64,000 bases of DNA from positions 54,039,671-54,103,670 of the forward strand of contig JASWHV010000008.1 in assembly GCA_030760725.1 (NCBI GenBank), given 5' to 3'. The notes beneath the pieces were generated by a model. It searched no databases, was not told the DNA's origin, and saw only the letters and a program-made list of their open reading frames with translations. Origin of the DNA: Neostapfia colusana (Eukaryota > Streptophyta > Magnoliopsida > Poales > Poaceae). The number at the start of each line of letters is the position of its first letter. Within the stretch, counting starts at the first letter, position 1. This document shows, piece by piece, positions 46,846 to 59,416 of this stretch. The position numbers and the translations under genes were made by a program.

Positions 46846-48334
46846 TTATAACGAGACCGGACAGAGGTTCGGTTTCATTTTCACGCGCAGCCGCCGCCAG
46901 CACTCGCGCCGCCGCCGCCAGCACTCGCGCCACCGCGCTGCTCGCGCGCCACCGCCGCCAGCATTCGCGCCGCGCCGCTGCTCCCGCTCACGCCGTCGAC
47001 AGCTGCACCACCGTCCACAACAGCAGGAAGTATTCTCGCCGTGCAGGTGAGTGGCAGCCCGTACGTCCTCTCTTGTCGAGTTTTCGCCGTGCAATGCTGC
47101 TGCGCCGCTTTGAACTGTAACTGAGGCGCTGCTTGTGCCAGGCTGGGTCGCCGGCTCTCCACCGCATCGTCCCATCACGCCACCTTCTCTTCGTGTCGTG
47201 CTGCACCCACTTGTCATCGGTGAAGCTGCTGCGCCGCGCCGATTTTGTCGCCACTGCTGCAAGACTGCACCGACCGTCTCTACTCCGAGTTCGGCTCAGA
47301 CGTTGCTCCAAAGTACGTATGACATGTAGTGGTTAATCCAAATTTTGTGATCGTGGAAATAGAATGCAACTCGTGTGGTAATTAACTTTGATTTGTTTTT
47401 AGCGTAGATGATAAAAATTTCATATTTAATTTTTTGTTTCGGCTAACGTAATATATAAAGATGACATTGTTGCTGATTAGATGAATGTTATATAAAAATT
47501 TCATATTTATTGTGGCTTGCCGTCGCCCTAATTCGTCGTAGTTTAATTTCTCGTTTGAAGATAATGTTATAATACCATTTTTTATTCATTACTATAATTA
47601 ACGTGCATGCTTTATTTTATGTGTTGTGGATTTGTTTGATGCCTTTTATGATCGTGCATGTACCATATATATCTATGCAAGAAAAGTGACTAGTAGCTCA
47701 TAACAAAGTGTAACACTATTAAGAACCCTGGGCATCAATTTTTTCGCGGTTTCATTTTAGAAAACCATAACAGGGAACCTTGGCTCGTACATAATCACTG
47801 ATGGGAGGAGTATAACTTAGAAAGGCTGACCCACTTTACTATCTTTTCTTCGTTCTTTCCTACTTTTACTCGTTCTTACCTTTTTCTAGTAAATCACTTC
47901 GAAAATGAAACCTATACAATATACGTCACCCGTTTCGGACCGGCTCGTCTCACATGCGTTATGCATGTGAGTCGTGTAGGTTCGAAATTGTCCCTTTTTG
48001 GACAGCCTGGGAGTGACCGAGGGGGCGTGCTTATGATGAGACGCGGGGTCTGGATTCGGACGAAATTTCGATGGCGTAACCCTAATGTTCTCTGCTGCAC
48101 CATTATCGGGCGTGCAGTTGGAGAACAATGGGGTTATGCTGCCGAAATTTCGTCTGGATCCGGACCCCGCGTCTCGTTAATAAGCACGCTCCGCTCGGTC
48201 ACTCTTGGGTGGGTTTAGGACCTATCCCTTCCAATAGATGTAAAGTGAACATAATTTAACTATCTTTTTATTTTTAGTTACAACATATATATATATTTAT
48301 AAGTTTTATTTTCTTATATTTAATAGTTTAAAAC
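46846..48334 (+). promoter_or_regulatory. Promoter and 5' leader of the CACTA transposase gene
   Basis: A GC-rich block (46870-47300) contains three near copies of a GCCGCCAGCACTCGCGCC-type unit. It is followed by a donor-like GCAG/GTGAGTGG at about 47045. The rest, to 48334, is AT-rich, apart from a large foldback (48012-48204) and a short perfect hairpin at 47949-47971 (CTCACATGC, 5-nt loop, GCATGTGAG). No ORF is credible here, so this is most likely a first noncoding exon plus intron. Confidence 0.6.
48012..48204 (+). ncRNA. Long foldback in the CACTA leader (possible small-RNA precursor)
   Basis: Positions 48012-48100 and 48112-48204 are imperfect reverse complements, with arms of about 90 nt, roughly 75-80% paired and an 11-nt loop (CATTATCGGGC). 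Shared stretches include AGTGACCGAG, GCGTGCTTAT, GAGACGCGGGG and GACGAAATTTCG. A single RNA would fold into a long hairpin resembling a miRNA or siRNA precursor. It could also be a decayed nested MITE, but no clear terminal repeat or target duplication is seen at its ends. Rice miR820 is a known CACTA-derived small RNA; I do not see its sequence here. Confidence 0.5.
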
Positions 48335-51300
48335 ATGGGTGATGATAGACGATGGATGTATGATGGTTGGCGTAAAAATGCTGCGCCTTCTGATGAATGG
48401 GCCATCAATACTAAGGCATTTATCAGTCGGGCTTTCTCTTTATCAAACAACCGTTTTGTGAAATGTCCGTGCAACAAGTGTCGTAACTTTTTATGCAAGG
48501 AAAAGTTTGACATGGAACGTGACCTTTGTCGATTTGGTTTTATGCCTGGTTATGAAACATGGTATGAGCATGGCGAGTTATACCATAGTAATGTTGATGG
48601 TGATAATATGGATAGTGATAACGATGACAGAATGGAAGATATGGTTGAAGCACTAAATCGTGATTGTGGTGCACAAACATCTGAAGAAATTCCTGGACCT
48701 GAAGTTCAAGAGTTTTATAGAATTCTCTCAGCATCACATGAACAGTTGCATGATCACACTAAAGTGTCTGTTCTTTCGACCGTTACTCGTCTCATGTCTA
48801 TAAAATCAAAGTACAGTTTGTCGAACAAGTGCTATGATGATATTATGAATTTGATAGCAGATATTCTTCCGATGAATCATAAGTTGCCAAGAGACATGTA
48901 CCAGTCTAAGAAATTGTTGGCAGGCCTTGGTATGAAGTATGAAAAAATTGATTGTTGTCGTAACAATTGTATGCTTTTCTGGAAGAAGAATGATAATCTG
49001 ACACAATGCTCGGTTTGTAAAGAATCTCGATACATTGAGGCCACAAATGAGGACGGTCAATTGGTGAAAACTAAAGTGGTAGTGAAACAACTTCGTTACA
49101 TGCCCCTTGCACCTAGACTAAAACGGTTGTTTTTATCTAAATCAACTGCAAGACACATGCGGTGGCATAAGGAAGGTGTGCGCGAAACAAAAGGAGTAAT
49201 GACACACCCATCTGATGCTCAGGCTTGGAAGGCATTAGATTCTTTTGATGAGTACTTTGCTGAAGATGCTAGAAATGTTCGTATTGGTTTGGCCACCGAT
49301 GGTTTCACACCATTCAACACAACTTCTGCCTCGTACTCATGTTGGCCAGTTTTTGCTATACCATACAATCTTCCACCAGCTTTGTGTATGAAATATGAAT
49401 ACATTTTCTTGTCTTTAATCATTCCCGGTCGAAAACATCCAGGAAAACGTTTAGGGGTTTTTCTTCAACCATTGATGGAGGAGTTAAAAGAATTGTGGAT
49501 CGGAGTAGAAGCGTATGATACATACAAAAAGCAGAAATTCAACTTGCGAGCAGCATACTTATGGTCCATTCATGATTTTCCCGCATACGGTGTTTTTTCA
49601 GGATGGAGCACACACGGCAAACTTTGTTGTCCTATTTGTGGATCGGACTCTGATTGTTTTAGACTTACTCATGGGGGCAAAGTGTGTTTTTTTGATTGCC
49701 ACCGACGATTTCTACCAGCAAATCATCCATTTCGAAGGCAAGTTAATACATTTCGAAAGGATACTATTGTAACAAAGGGTCCGCCGAAACGCTTGGCTAG
49801 TGGTGAGATTGCTGCATGGCTCAGTCAACTTATCCCTACAGATGATGGGTTTGTTGGTTTTGGTCAGGAGCACAATTGGACTCATATATGTGGCTTATGG
49901 GATCTTCCTTATGCTAAGTCATTGTTATTGCTACACAACATTGATGTGATGCATCAGGAACGCAATGTAGCAGAAAGCATAATTAGTACATGTTTCAATT
50001 TTAAAAAGACAAAAGATAATTTGAAGGCTCGAAAAGATTTAGCAGATATTTGTAATCGTCCGACTCTAGAAGTCAGACAGGATGGTAGTGGAAAACAGAC
50101 ATTGCCACGTGCTCCATTTTGTCTTAAAGTTAGTGAAAAGAAAGAAGTTCTAAAATGGTTGCAACAATTGAAGTTTCCTGACGGTTACTGTGCTGGGTTG
50201 AGACGCACGACAAATCTTGAAAATTGGGTATTAAATAATCTCAAAAGCCACGATTACCATATAATGATGGAAAGACTTCTTCCAGTAATGTTCCGTGGAT
50301 ATGTGCATCATGACGTGTGGAGAGTACTTGCGGAACTCAGTTTCTTTTATAGACAACTATGTGCTAAAGAAATTACAGTTCAAATGATGGAAAAACTGGA
50401 GAAAGAAATACCTCTACTCATTTGCAAAATGGAAAAGATATTCCCGCCGGGATTTATGAATGTAATGCAACATCTACTTGTGCATTTACCTTACGAAGCT
50501 AAAGTTTGTGGCCCCGTACAATATCGATGGATGTACCATATTGAAAGAACACTAAAGAAACTACGAGCAATGGTTTTAAACAAAGCAAGAGTAGAAGGGT
50601 GTATTGCAGAAGCATTTGCTCTGAAAGAGGTAGCATACTTCTCAAGTACATTCTTTGCTGAGGAACATAATGTGTATGCTCCCACAACACGGTACAATAT
50701 AGATGATGAAACTCCAGCGGGAAATTTAAATATTTTTTCGTGGAAAGGAAAAACGGTTGGTGGCAGCAGTAGACATGTGGTTTCAGAAGAAGAATGGAAT
50801 TCGTGTATGTTATACATGTATACAAACATCGAAGAGATGACTCAATATTTTGTGTAAGTGTTTTTTTTATACTAATCACCGCGAAGAAACATCTAATATT
50901 TCTCACATTTTCAATGAGAATTTATTGTAATGTACTAATAATTTACATTATGTAGCGAGTTCGACAAACAATTTTGGAAGAATACGCGTCAACCAACAAG
51001 CAAACAGTTAGATAAAATGCGTCGTGATGGCCTTCATGGGGGTCCTAACTTCGTAAATTGGTTTTGGAAGCATGTAACATTCTGTTATTACATATTACTT
51101 TTATCACTGCCAAGTTAATCTGATTAGTAAAAGTAATAATTTTTCTTTAATATGTAGTGCATGGTCGATGCAAATGTTCATGAAGACCTACGACAACTTT
51201 CTCAAGGAACCATAACAGCAAGGAGTTTTGGTCGTTACGACGTAAATGGGTTTCGATTTCGTTCGGTCAAATTTGAAGAAAAACATCCCCTTGCAGCCAC

Positions 51301-51880
51301 GACAAACAGTGGAGTTGTAACTAGAGCATGTGATGCACAGGGGAATGAAACTAACTATTATGGAATTATTCAAAACATTGTGGAGTTTAAATTTGGTGGC
51401 TCCAAAGATCTTAGAGTTACCTTTTTTCATTGCGACTGGTTTGATAATAACAGGGGAACACGAAAGGATGAATTTGGTATAGTAGAGGTTAAACATCAAA
51501 ATAGACTTCGTGGATGCGATAATTATGTTCTCGCTCATCAAGTTGAGTTGGTTTACTACCTACCATATCCTTGTCCAAAGTTGAGTGCTTGGTGGGTTGT
51601 CTATAAAGTTAATCCACGAGAACGATTATATGCTCCTGGTGATGCTGGTTATCAAGAAGAACAAGACGAAGTGTACCAAGAGGATGATATTCTACCATCT
51701 TTTAATATAGATAATGGTTTAGGACTTGATACATTAATTGGTGATGTTGAAGACAACGAGGGAGAAGAGGATGTAGTGGTTAAAAGAAAGAGACGTAGCT
51801 CTAAAAAAGTTAAGACGAGACAAAAGAAGAAAGTTGGTCGACATGTTACCGAAGGAACATCGGATCATGACGAATTTTAA
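48335..51880 (+). CDS. CACTA TNP2-type transposase (TNPD-like), three exons, 1119 aa
   Basis: Exons are 48335-50853, 50956-51073 and 51158-51880. Junctions GT/GTAAGT...TGTAG, CAT/GTAACA...ATATGTAG keep one frame from ATG to TAA. The order of domains is a transposase-associated N domain (about residues 5-85, GWRKN... FGFMPGYETWYEHGE, with Cys/His metal-ligand candidates), the Transposase_21 catalytic region (about 300-470; ATDGFTPFN with a catalytic Asp near 321, and HDFPAYG with an Asp near 413), a DUF4218-type region (about 640-770; WMYHIERTLKKL, EGCIAEAFALKE), a DUF4216-type region (about 965-1005; FFHCDWFDNNRGTR) and a Lys/Arg-rich tail. The length is close to maize TNPD. No stop or frameshift is seen, so the protein may be functional. 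It would cut and join the element ends in the nucleus. Confidence 0.92.
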
Positions 51881-51963
51881 TCATGTAATTGATTAATATT
51901 ACATTTTATCATTACTTTTGTTTATATCATTATATATTTATCTCTGACCATTTTTTGAACAGG

Positions 51964-54317
51964 ATGCCACGTGGTCTTAAGAATATAGCTAAGGGTCTCT
52001 TTGGCTCCTCAAACAAGAGTGGGAGCCAGTCTGCTAACTCCTCACGTAGTCAAGAATCTATTTTTCAAGGAAGTGCCTCAAATAATAGTAGACGAGAAGC
52101 ATTTAGAAGATGCATGGAACAAGCTAATGAACAGGTTCAGTAGCTTATATTTGTAGTATATTTACCCATGTCTCATATGGCGAAACCTAATTTATCTAAT
52201 TTCAGGTGGAGCAGGAGATCCAGGAGGAGTGTCAAGAGGATCAAGGGGAAGAATTTTCTGCGGGGCAGGAACAACAACAAGGGGTAAGAGCCTATGTTGA
52301 TGAGGAAGCTGAGGAGGAAGTCGATGAGGACGAGGAGGATGGCACCGATACGGGAGACTTGCCCCAATCATTCAGGTATCGGTCTTCAAACACTCTCCCG
52401 TTGGCTGTGCCTCCACAACAGAGATTACGGATCACTCCTGTCGGTGACTGGTAAGTAAATATAAATACCATTATTAAATTATAGATATAATGTTTTAGAT
52501 AAATAATATATTTTGTTAAATTAACTTGTAGGCAATGGGATGATCTAGATTGGGATGGACGACAACATCGTAGACAGCCTAATGCAGTGTTGGGTGCTAT
52601 ATGTCGCCATCATTATCCAGGTCTTGTGAACATTAAAGGTGAAGAGAAACCTGCAATACATTGGGAGCACTATCGAATTGCTCCACATGCTGTGCATGAG
52701 AATGTGGCAGGGGCAGTCTGGCATGATTTTTGGGTATGTCTTCACTACACTGCACTTTAATTATGTCCATTATATTTTTAGTAATATAAATTCTACAAAT
52801 TTTATAGGAACGATATCGTTTGCCCGATGATCATGACGCTGCTCTCGAGTCTAGAACACACAAAGTCTTTCACAAAGCTGCACGTAAAGTTGTGAATGAT
52901 ATGATGTCTAATGCTCGGATCACAGCTGTGTGCTTGTACTACAAGGAGAAACTCGGCCAGATGATGAACAAGAAAATGGGAGCTTCAAAAATCTATCTAG
53001 AGGACGATCAATACCGTCAGGTAATGATTCCTTGGATGGTAAAATGTACTGATGCTTATTATTCATTATGTACTTATTGGGGATCGAGTGAATATCGAGA
53101 AAAATCTAACTCCAAGAGAATCAACCGTGAGTCCGGTGGTGAAGTTCTCCATCGTTACGGTGGAGATGGTCATATTCGTCTCTCCAAACGGATGGTGAGT
53201 TTTGTATATTTAGAATTAAGTGTTATAATATAAGCTTTTGCGTAACTATATTTGTTACATGTCTATATAGGCTGCTCAAAGTGGTCAGGAACCCTCTTTC
53301 ATTGACACTTATATAAGAGGGCATAGGGGCACAGATGACAGTCAATTGTGCACTCCAACGGCCACTCAGAACTTGGTATGTCATATAAGTAAAAGTAATT
53401 AATAATCAGTATAATTGTTGTATAGTAGCTTTGTAGTTACTTTTAATGTAGGAGAAATATGGTGAAGAGATGGTTCGACGTCATGGAGATGATTACAATT
53501 GGAGAAAGGAAGACGTCGACGTAGTTGCTTTATATGAATCCGGTGGAGGAAAGCGTCACGGGAGGTGAACTTACCACTCTCATATTCATATATTAACATA
53601 CTTTAAATTTTCCAAATGTCACTAGTTACGACATATCACTATTGCAGGTATTCGATGTTCAACGGTGTCATGAACACCGATGTGGTTCTCTCGCAGTCAC
53701 GGTCAACACAGAGCGGACAAAGTTCTTCTCGTCGTATGCATACAGGAAATGAGTCCAGGCTAAAACAAATGGAGGAGGAGCAGGCTGCATTGAGAGACCA
53801 CTTAAGACTACAGGAAGACCGTATGAAACGACAAGAAGAGTTTATAAAAGCACAAAATGACTACTTCTCGAATCTGGCAGCGTGGCAACAATCGATGCAG
53901 GTACATTAATATAATAGTTTAAATATTTTTATTAAACAAGAGATGTATGCATATTTATAGTAGAATGAATTTAAATATTTAAAAATGATTTTAGGGATAC
54001 TTTTCTCAACTTGGGTTGCCTGCCGCTATGCCCCCGCTACCGCAGCCTCCGCAGCTACCTATGTCTTCACCGCTACCGGTGCCTCCACAGCCATTTCCCG
54101 TTGGAACACAGGTACATATTATTGTTATGTTCTCTTTCATTTGTATAAACTATTACTCTACTTGTAACATGTATTATTGTTTATTTAGGGATCATCCTCA
54201 AGGGCACAAAACTTTCAAAGTCCCCCCGTTACAAATTTACGAGCAACTTCTTCAGGAGGACAGGGTGGAGGGGACGACTTTGTCGATCAATTCTTCGCAC
54301 CCGGTGGTAGCAATTAG
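51964..54317 (+). CDS. Second CACTA gene (TNPA/Ptta-type transposase-associated protein), nine exons, 573 aa
   Basis: Exons are 51964-52134, 52206-52450, 52532-52733, 52808-53194, 53271-53375, 53452-53564, 53648-53900, 53995-54111 and 54189-54317. Every junction has GT-AG ends and the frame is continuous to TAG. Exon 1 is Ser/Asn-rich and exon 2 very acidic (EEVDEDEEDGTD). Exons 3-4 resemble the plant Ptta/En/Spm transposase family (HKAARKVVNDMM, YWGSSEYREKSNSKRINRES, GGDGHIRLSKRM). Exon 7 is a predicted coiled coil (QMEEEQAALRDHLRLQEDRM) and exon 8 is Pro-rich. By analogy with maize TNPA it should bind the subterminal repeats and assist TNPD. The exon model was derived by hand from splice sites and family similarity. 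Confidence 0.82.
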
Positions 54318-54782
54318 GTAAGTTTTTTGTTTTCATGTGCATTATATATTATGTATCTTAACTTTAAATGGAGCTCGTGTATAATACGGCATATAATCAA
54401 ATATGTTGTTGCTTTTTATTTGAATCAATTAGTCATATGCTTCACTTTGTTTTCATACAGGAAAACGGTGAAACGACAAACAAAATGGTGTCGGAGCAAT
54501 TTTGTTGGTTTGTCGGAAAGCAAATGTGGCCATGTGATATGAGTTGCTTTGACAAAATGGTTGTATGAATAATGTGACATATGTTTGTTTATGCTATATT
54601 ATGTGTACAATGATATAATGGACAATATTGTTTCGACGACGTAATGCATTTCATAATGTTGAGTTTGTTGCATTTGTTATTACTTGTTACGTGTTCTGTG
54701 TTTGATTTGTTATTTTATCTGTCTGTTATTTTATGTGCTTGGAACTAAATAATATGTAGCATTTTATTATATCTCAAATATA
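54318..54782 (+). other. 3' untranslated region of the second CACTA gene
   Basis: This AT-rich sequence after the stop may contain one more noncoding exon (acceptor TTTCATACAG near 54461). There is no conserved ORF, and the subterminal array begins at about 54783. Confidence 0.5.
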
Positions 54783-55327
54783 ATTTCGTGAGCCAGAAGT
54801 GGCCCACGAAAATATTGCAATATTATTTTCGTGGGCTACAGAAAAGCCCACGAAAATAAGACAATATTATTTTCGTGGGCCGAAGAAGGCCCACGAAAAC
54901 AATCAGGCAGTATTTTCGTGGGCCCAGCTACAGCCCACGAAAATAGCAGGACATTATTTTCGTGGGCTGCACAATAGCCCACGAAAATTACAGGTCCACA
55001 TTTTCGTGGGCCTGAAATGGGCCCACGAAAATAACAGATTGATTTTCGTGGGCCCGAAGGTGGCCCACGAAAATAACAGTAACTCATTTTCGTGGGCTAC
55101 ATTGGCCCACGAAAATATGTATCTTCGTGGGCCCTCTGAGGCCGACGAAAATAAACTTATTTTCGTGAGCCGCCGACGAAATTAAATTTATTTTCGACGG
55201 GTTAGTTTCGTGGGCCGTAGGCCCACGAAAATAAGCAAAAAAACCCACGAAAATAATTATTTTCGTGGGTTTTTTGCTTATTTTCGTAGGCCTCTGGCCC
55301 ACGAAAATATATCGTATTTCTGTAGTG
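54783..55327 (-). repeat. Right subterminal repeat array of the CACTA element
   Basis: About a dozen units alternate TTTTCGTGGGC and GCCCACGAAAAT with short spacers, so adjacent units form near-perfect hairpins; the example at 55200-55285 includes several nested arms. Here the second arm is GCCCACGAAA, perfectly complementary to the first, whereas the left array has GCACACGAAA. The array ends in the terminal inverted repeat at 55327. Confidence 0.92.
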
Positions 55328-55497
55328 AAATACACGTCCCGAGATACACGATTTTCCGACATAACAAATAGGTTAATATGACACTTTCTATATGCTAATA
55401 ACATCCTTATAAGGGCTACTAACTCGTTCCTCACTGGATTTTTGAAAAAGAAGACCTTTGTACTATGTTAAACCTCAAGCGAGCTCTGATACCACGC
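55328..55497 (-). other. B1 leader remainder and primer-binding site
   Basis: The leader of B1 resumes after the CACTA element. TGGTATCAGAGC on the minus strand at 55494-55483 is the initiator-Met tRNA primer-binding site, three bases from the 5' LTR end at 55498. Confidence 0.92.
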
Positions 55498-58400
55498 TGA
55501 CACGACCCCCTTGGTCCTGTCGAGCCAGGATCATGCTGAGGGGTGCTGCGTTGCACAGCACCGTATAACACACGTCAAAGGTACAAAGCGGAAGCGAAAT
55601 TTTATTACATAAACAAGTTATGAACATGTTTCCATCAAAATAAGTTCAGTCTACACTCGCGGGCGTAGACTAAGCATCAAGTGCACGTTCAGCCCTCGAA
55701 CGTGTCCTTGCTAGCACACACGCACACTAACTCTGCGGCGTGCACGACTCCCACTCGACGGGGTTCCCCTCCTGGCGTTCCGTCTCCTCTCCGGGAGTCC
55801 CTTTCTCATAGAACCCTGCAAAAGCTTCAAACACAAGCAGTGAGCACGAAGGCTCAGCAAGTCTGACCCGTCTCACCTAAACATGGAACTTCTACATGAG
55901 GGGTGATAGGTACATGGGGAAAAATCATTTGCAAAGGACTAGCCTAATTAGTGGAACCTTACTTTCAAGTTTTAGCAGCCGGTTGTGGAGAACCTTACGC
56001 TAAGGCATATGAGAGAGCCGCAATCAAACAAGAAACGCATTTCTCTCATGTACTTTGCCCAAAGTTGAAATGAACTTTAGTTAGCTCTAAACTACAGCAT
56101 ATTATTAACAATCAGAGTCCATCTTTCAATCAGCAACATTTTAACATGTAACTAGCCTGTTCTTTCTACGTCACGGTACAGTGAACAAGTGGTACTCACT
56201 GACCGTGAGGGACGGCGATTATAATCGATTTACACCTGCAGGGTTACCCGAACAACCCGTCACGTACGCCCGTACTCGATGTTGCCTACAACAACCATCA
56301 CGGACGCCGTACGCAACTACCTTTCACCCGTCAACCAAATATTGAACCGGTCCCATCGTCCCGAGCAAGAGGTCTCTGCACGCGCATCTCTGTGCCGCCA
56401 GCCGATTTACACCTCGAGCTCTCAACCTACCCTCTGAACGATGGGCAATGCCTCAATACCCAGCTACCCGAGTTACATCAGTTTCCCGGTTCCCATATAG
56501 CCGGTAGGTCTTCGGTACTGTTCTAGCTTGTTCAACAGGCCCGCACACGGCTCGGTCCTCAATCGACACAAGCGGAGCTACAGCACACAGGCCCCAAAGT
56601 CCTGCTGCCCTTACCCTCCGCTTGGTCTCATTTCTTGCCATGTGTTTCATGTGCTATCACTACCCGAGTCGAGTGCCTCTAGCCTATGCTCGCGAGTAGT
56701 TCCAACTACTCGACTTGTACCGAATCCTACACTATATTAGCATTGCAGTAGCTAACGGGGTTTGAAATCCTAAACCCACCCATGGTTTTCTTGGCTATGC
56801 AGTTGGATTTCCAAACAAGACTCTAATGCAAAGAATAAAGTAAACAAGTATGTGCTCAAAACAATAAAAATTTGTAAAAAAAAAAAGGTTAATGCAAACC
56901 GGAGCTTGCCTTGCTGCTCTTGGTCGTATGCTAGCTGCTCCTCCGGAGTTACGAAGTCTAGGACTTCGGGTTCCTCCTCGACCATAGCGACTACATGATA
57001 GAAGGAATACATGTATCAATTTATATGCATTTGTATTAAGTTTAAGGTTGTGAAGTCTATAACCCTTGCTAGAGAGACCCAATGACTGTGAAACTTTTAC
57101 TGGGGCTTGGTTACAACCTAAACAGAGATTTGGTCAAGTTTTAGTTGCAGTAAAGCTCATTGGAGCCCTCCACAATTAATTATGTCCTTGACCTTAATTG
57201 GAACTCTTAGGGTGTTCTAGGGATTTTCATGAAACAAACTATGACTTTCTGAAAACTAGATTTTCAGAGGGTTCTAATGGAGTTGCTCTCACTTAATTTG
57301 GAAGTTCCTAACTAAAGATATGAGCTAAACAATTTCAGAGAAAATTCAGAAAATGTTTTGAACATTTTCTATTTTCTCTGGAACAGTTTCACTAATCACA
57401 CCATTAGGTGGATCAAATGAGCTCCAATGGATCTGATATTTTTATGGTAGTTCAGGGATATTTTGGTGAACCTCCCAGAAAAATTTCAGGATTTTCCTCC
57501 AAAGGATTCTCCAGTGAAAATTCCAAACAGTTTAAATTTTGAGGAATTAATTCTGGAAAAATAAGGAATTTCATGGAGTGAAACTTTATTTGCTGGAAAG
57601 TGCTCAGATAGCTGAATCCAACAAAAATTGTTTCACTCAATTTGGAGCTTTCTAGCCAAAGTTATAAGGATTTAAAGTTTGAACTGAAACTGAAATTCGG
57701 GGAAAAGTTTAAATTCCTGCTCGTGGGCCCCGCACACAGTGCGTCATCTCCCTCCTCGCGCCAACTGCGCGGTGGCGGCGATCTCCGGCGACCCTCGCCG
57801 GAACTGAGTTCTCGGCCACCCCCCGGCCCGAAACTCGCCGCCTGCCCCTTTACCGACCCTCTGGACCCGATGGTGGGGTCGCCGGCCGCCGGCGATGACC
57901 GGAAACCCGTGCGCACCGGTGACAGCACTTGCTAGGGTTCCGGTGAGGTCGGTCCCGCTCTCCCGTGCGCCAAATCGACCGGGAATCGGTCGGAGAGCAT
58001 CAGTAGAGCGTGGGAAACACGAACCAGGGCTGGGTGGAAGCTAGGAATACCGGCAATTATGCTCTCGACGGTGAGCCGAGGTGTTCAGCCATGGCGGTGG
58101 GGAAAACGGCCATATCATGGCCGATTCTCGACGGTTTCCTCTGATTCCAGTTCGAGCATGGGCGCTATCGTGCGTAGAAGCTACTAGGGAACGAGCTCGT
58201 CCAATCCCCGGGTATAGAGCACGAATTTCACCCGAAGGTGAGCTGGGTCCTTATGAACTAATCAAGAGTAAATTTGGAAATTCTCGGCCGAGAGTTGACC
58301 AATCGCCAAACATCTTTTGGCTACTCCATCTACATACAATCACGCACCTTTCTTGTGCAGAGAAGAGGACGTGACAGCGGCTGTGTTGTACTGTCCACGA

Positions 58401-59416
58401 GAGCCCGATCGGCGGCGATGCTCGGCTCACCGGAGAAACGGCTCGTACAGCTCGAGGACGCTTGCTCACTGGACAACACGGGGTCTAGGAGGTTGCTCAT
58501 GATCTCTTGGTGCCGTTTTGCTGTGGAGGAGGCTGTGCTCGCGAGTGATCGGGCTTGATCAAGCGTGAGCTCGGGCGGCGGCGATGGCAGTGGAAGAATA
58601 GGTCGCGCACGTCGGCAGCTCGGGAAATGGGTGATCGAAGCACGCCGGGGAGGGGATAAGTAGCCCGGCGACTGGTCTCCGGCTTGGGGCGCGCAGCAGG
58701 GGCTGGCGCCGGCTGCCCCCCGGTGGCGCGCGCACACTGGACCCGGGAACCGATTGAGCTGTGTTTCAGTCGGTTTGTGTTGAAGTAGAGGCTGACATGT
58801 GGGTCCCACTCCCAATTTTAACCTCTGAAATTTACTCCTAATCACTGTTGTAAACAGTGAACCCCATACTACCCCTGGCAATTCAAATTATTCACCCATG
58901 AGCCATTTGAATTGATCAAAGTTCAAATGAGGTTTGGTTTGAACGAATTTCAGCACAAGTTCAGTTTGAAATTCAAATAAAGTTTGAATTTCTCCCACTT
59001 AGCTCATGTCAAGATCAACTCCAAATGGAGTGAAAATTGGTGTGTGAGCTCACAAAAATGTGCTGAGTAAGAATATGCCTCCCCCTTTTAAATTCAGTGG
59101 ATAAAAACAGTTTGAATTTGAATATGGTTTCAAACTGCCCTCTTTCTAACTATACCCAAAATGACCTCAAAAAGGTTTGGAATTTGGGTGAAACTTGGCA
59201 TGGACATCCTTAGCAAAATGTAGGAGTTTTCATATGTCCAGCCCCCCTTATATCACATGTGTGAAATACCACTTTGGCAATGTGTGAGTTTGTTCTCTAA
59301 TGAGCATGTTGATAATTGTTACTTGCTCTTCATTTGTTTTCATCATCCTTCTTCAAATGAGGTGTGTGGTGTGGTGATGAACACTGCAAATGTGTGTCAA
59401 AACTGAGGCCCTTACA
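55498..59416 (-). repeat. 5' LTR of B1 (3919 bp)
   Basis: It is the same family LTR as 34891-38808, with the same ends and almost the same length, and is flanked on the right by the target duplication GTTAT. The GC-rich core is at about 57710-58770. Exon-like segments are 56990-56910 and 55815-55727. No other gene is supported. Confidence 0.95.
55727..56990 (-). CDS. Candidate spliced ORF inside B LTR (B1 5' LTR copy)
   Basis: Segments are 56990-56910 (81 nt) and 55815-55727 (89 nt, TAG), with an intron of 1094 nt and the GC-type donor and TTTTGCAG acceptor as in the other copies. An ATG (Lys to Met change, AMVEEEPEV) arises in exon 1 of this copy. The frame stays open through both segments. 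This copy would be the one in the transcribed 5' position. Confidence 0.4.

Larger units (their letters stand above)
45982..55327 (+). mobile_element. Complete CACTA (En/Spm) DNA transposon, 9346 bp
   Basis: Terminal inverted repeats begin CACAACAGGAAAACGA at 45982 and, on the minus strand, CACTACAGAAATACGA at 55327. A 3-bp target duplication AAA flanks it (45979-45981 and 55328-55330). Both ends carry arrays of subterminal repeats with TTTTCGTGGGC cores. Inside lie a TNP2-type transposase gene and a second transposase-associated gene, both open after splicing. The left terminus has CACAA in place of CACTA, a change that could affect transposition. It is inserted in the leader of B1. Confidence 0.95.
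34891..59416 (-). mobile_element. Family B Tekay-like element B1, complete but split by a CACTA element
   Basis: Both LTRs are present (55498-59416 as the 5' LTR, 34891-38808 as the 3' LTR; 3919 and 3918 bp). There is a primer-binding site at the right and a polypurine tract at the left. The target duplication GTTAT is at 34886-34890 and 59417-59421. The two LTRs are highly similar by eye, with differences every several tens of bases, so the insertion is relatively recent. Without the 9.35 kb CACTA insertion the internal region is about 7.3 kb and the element about 15.2 kb. Confidence 0.95.
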
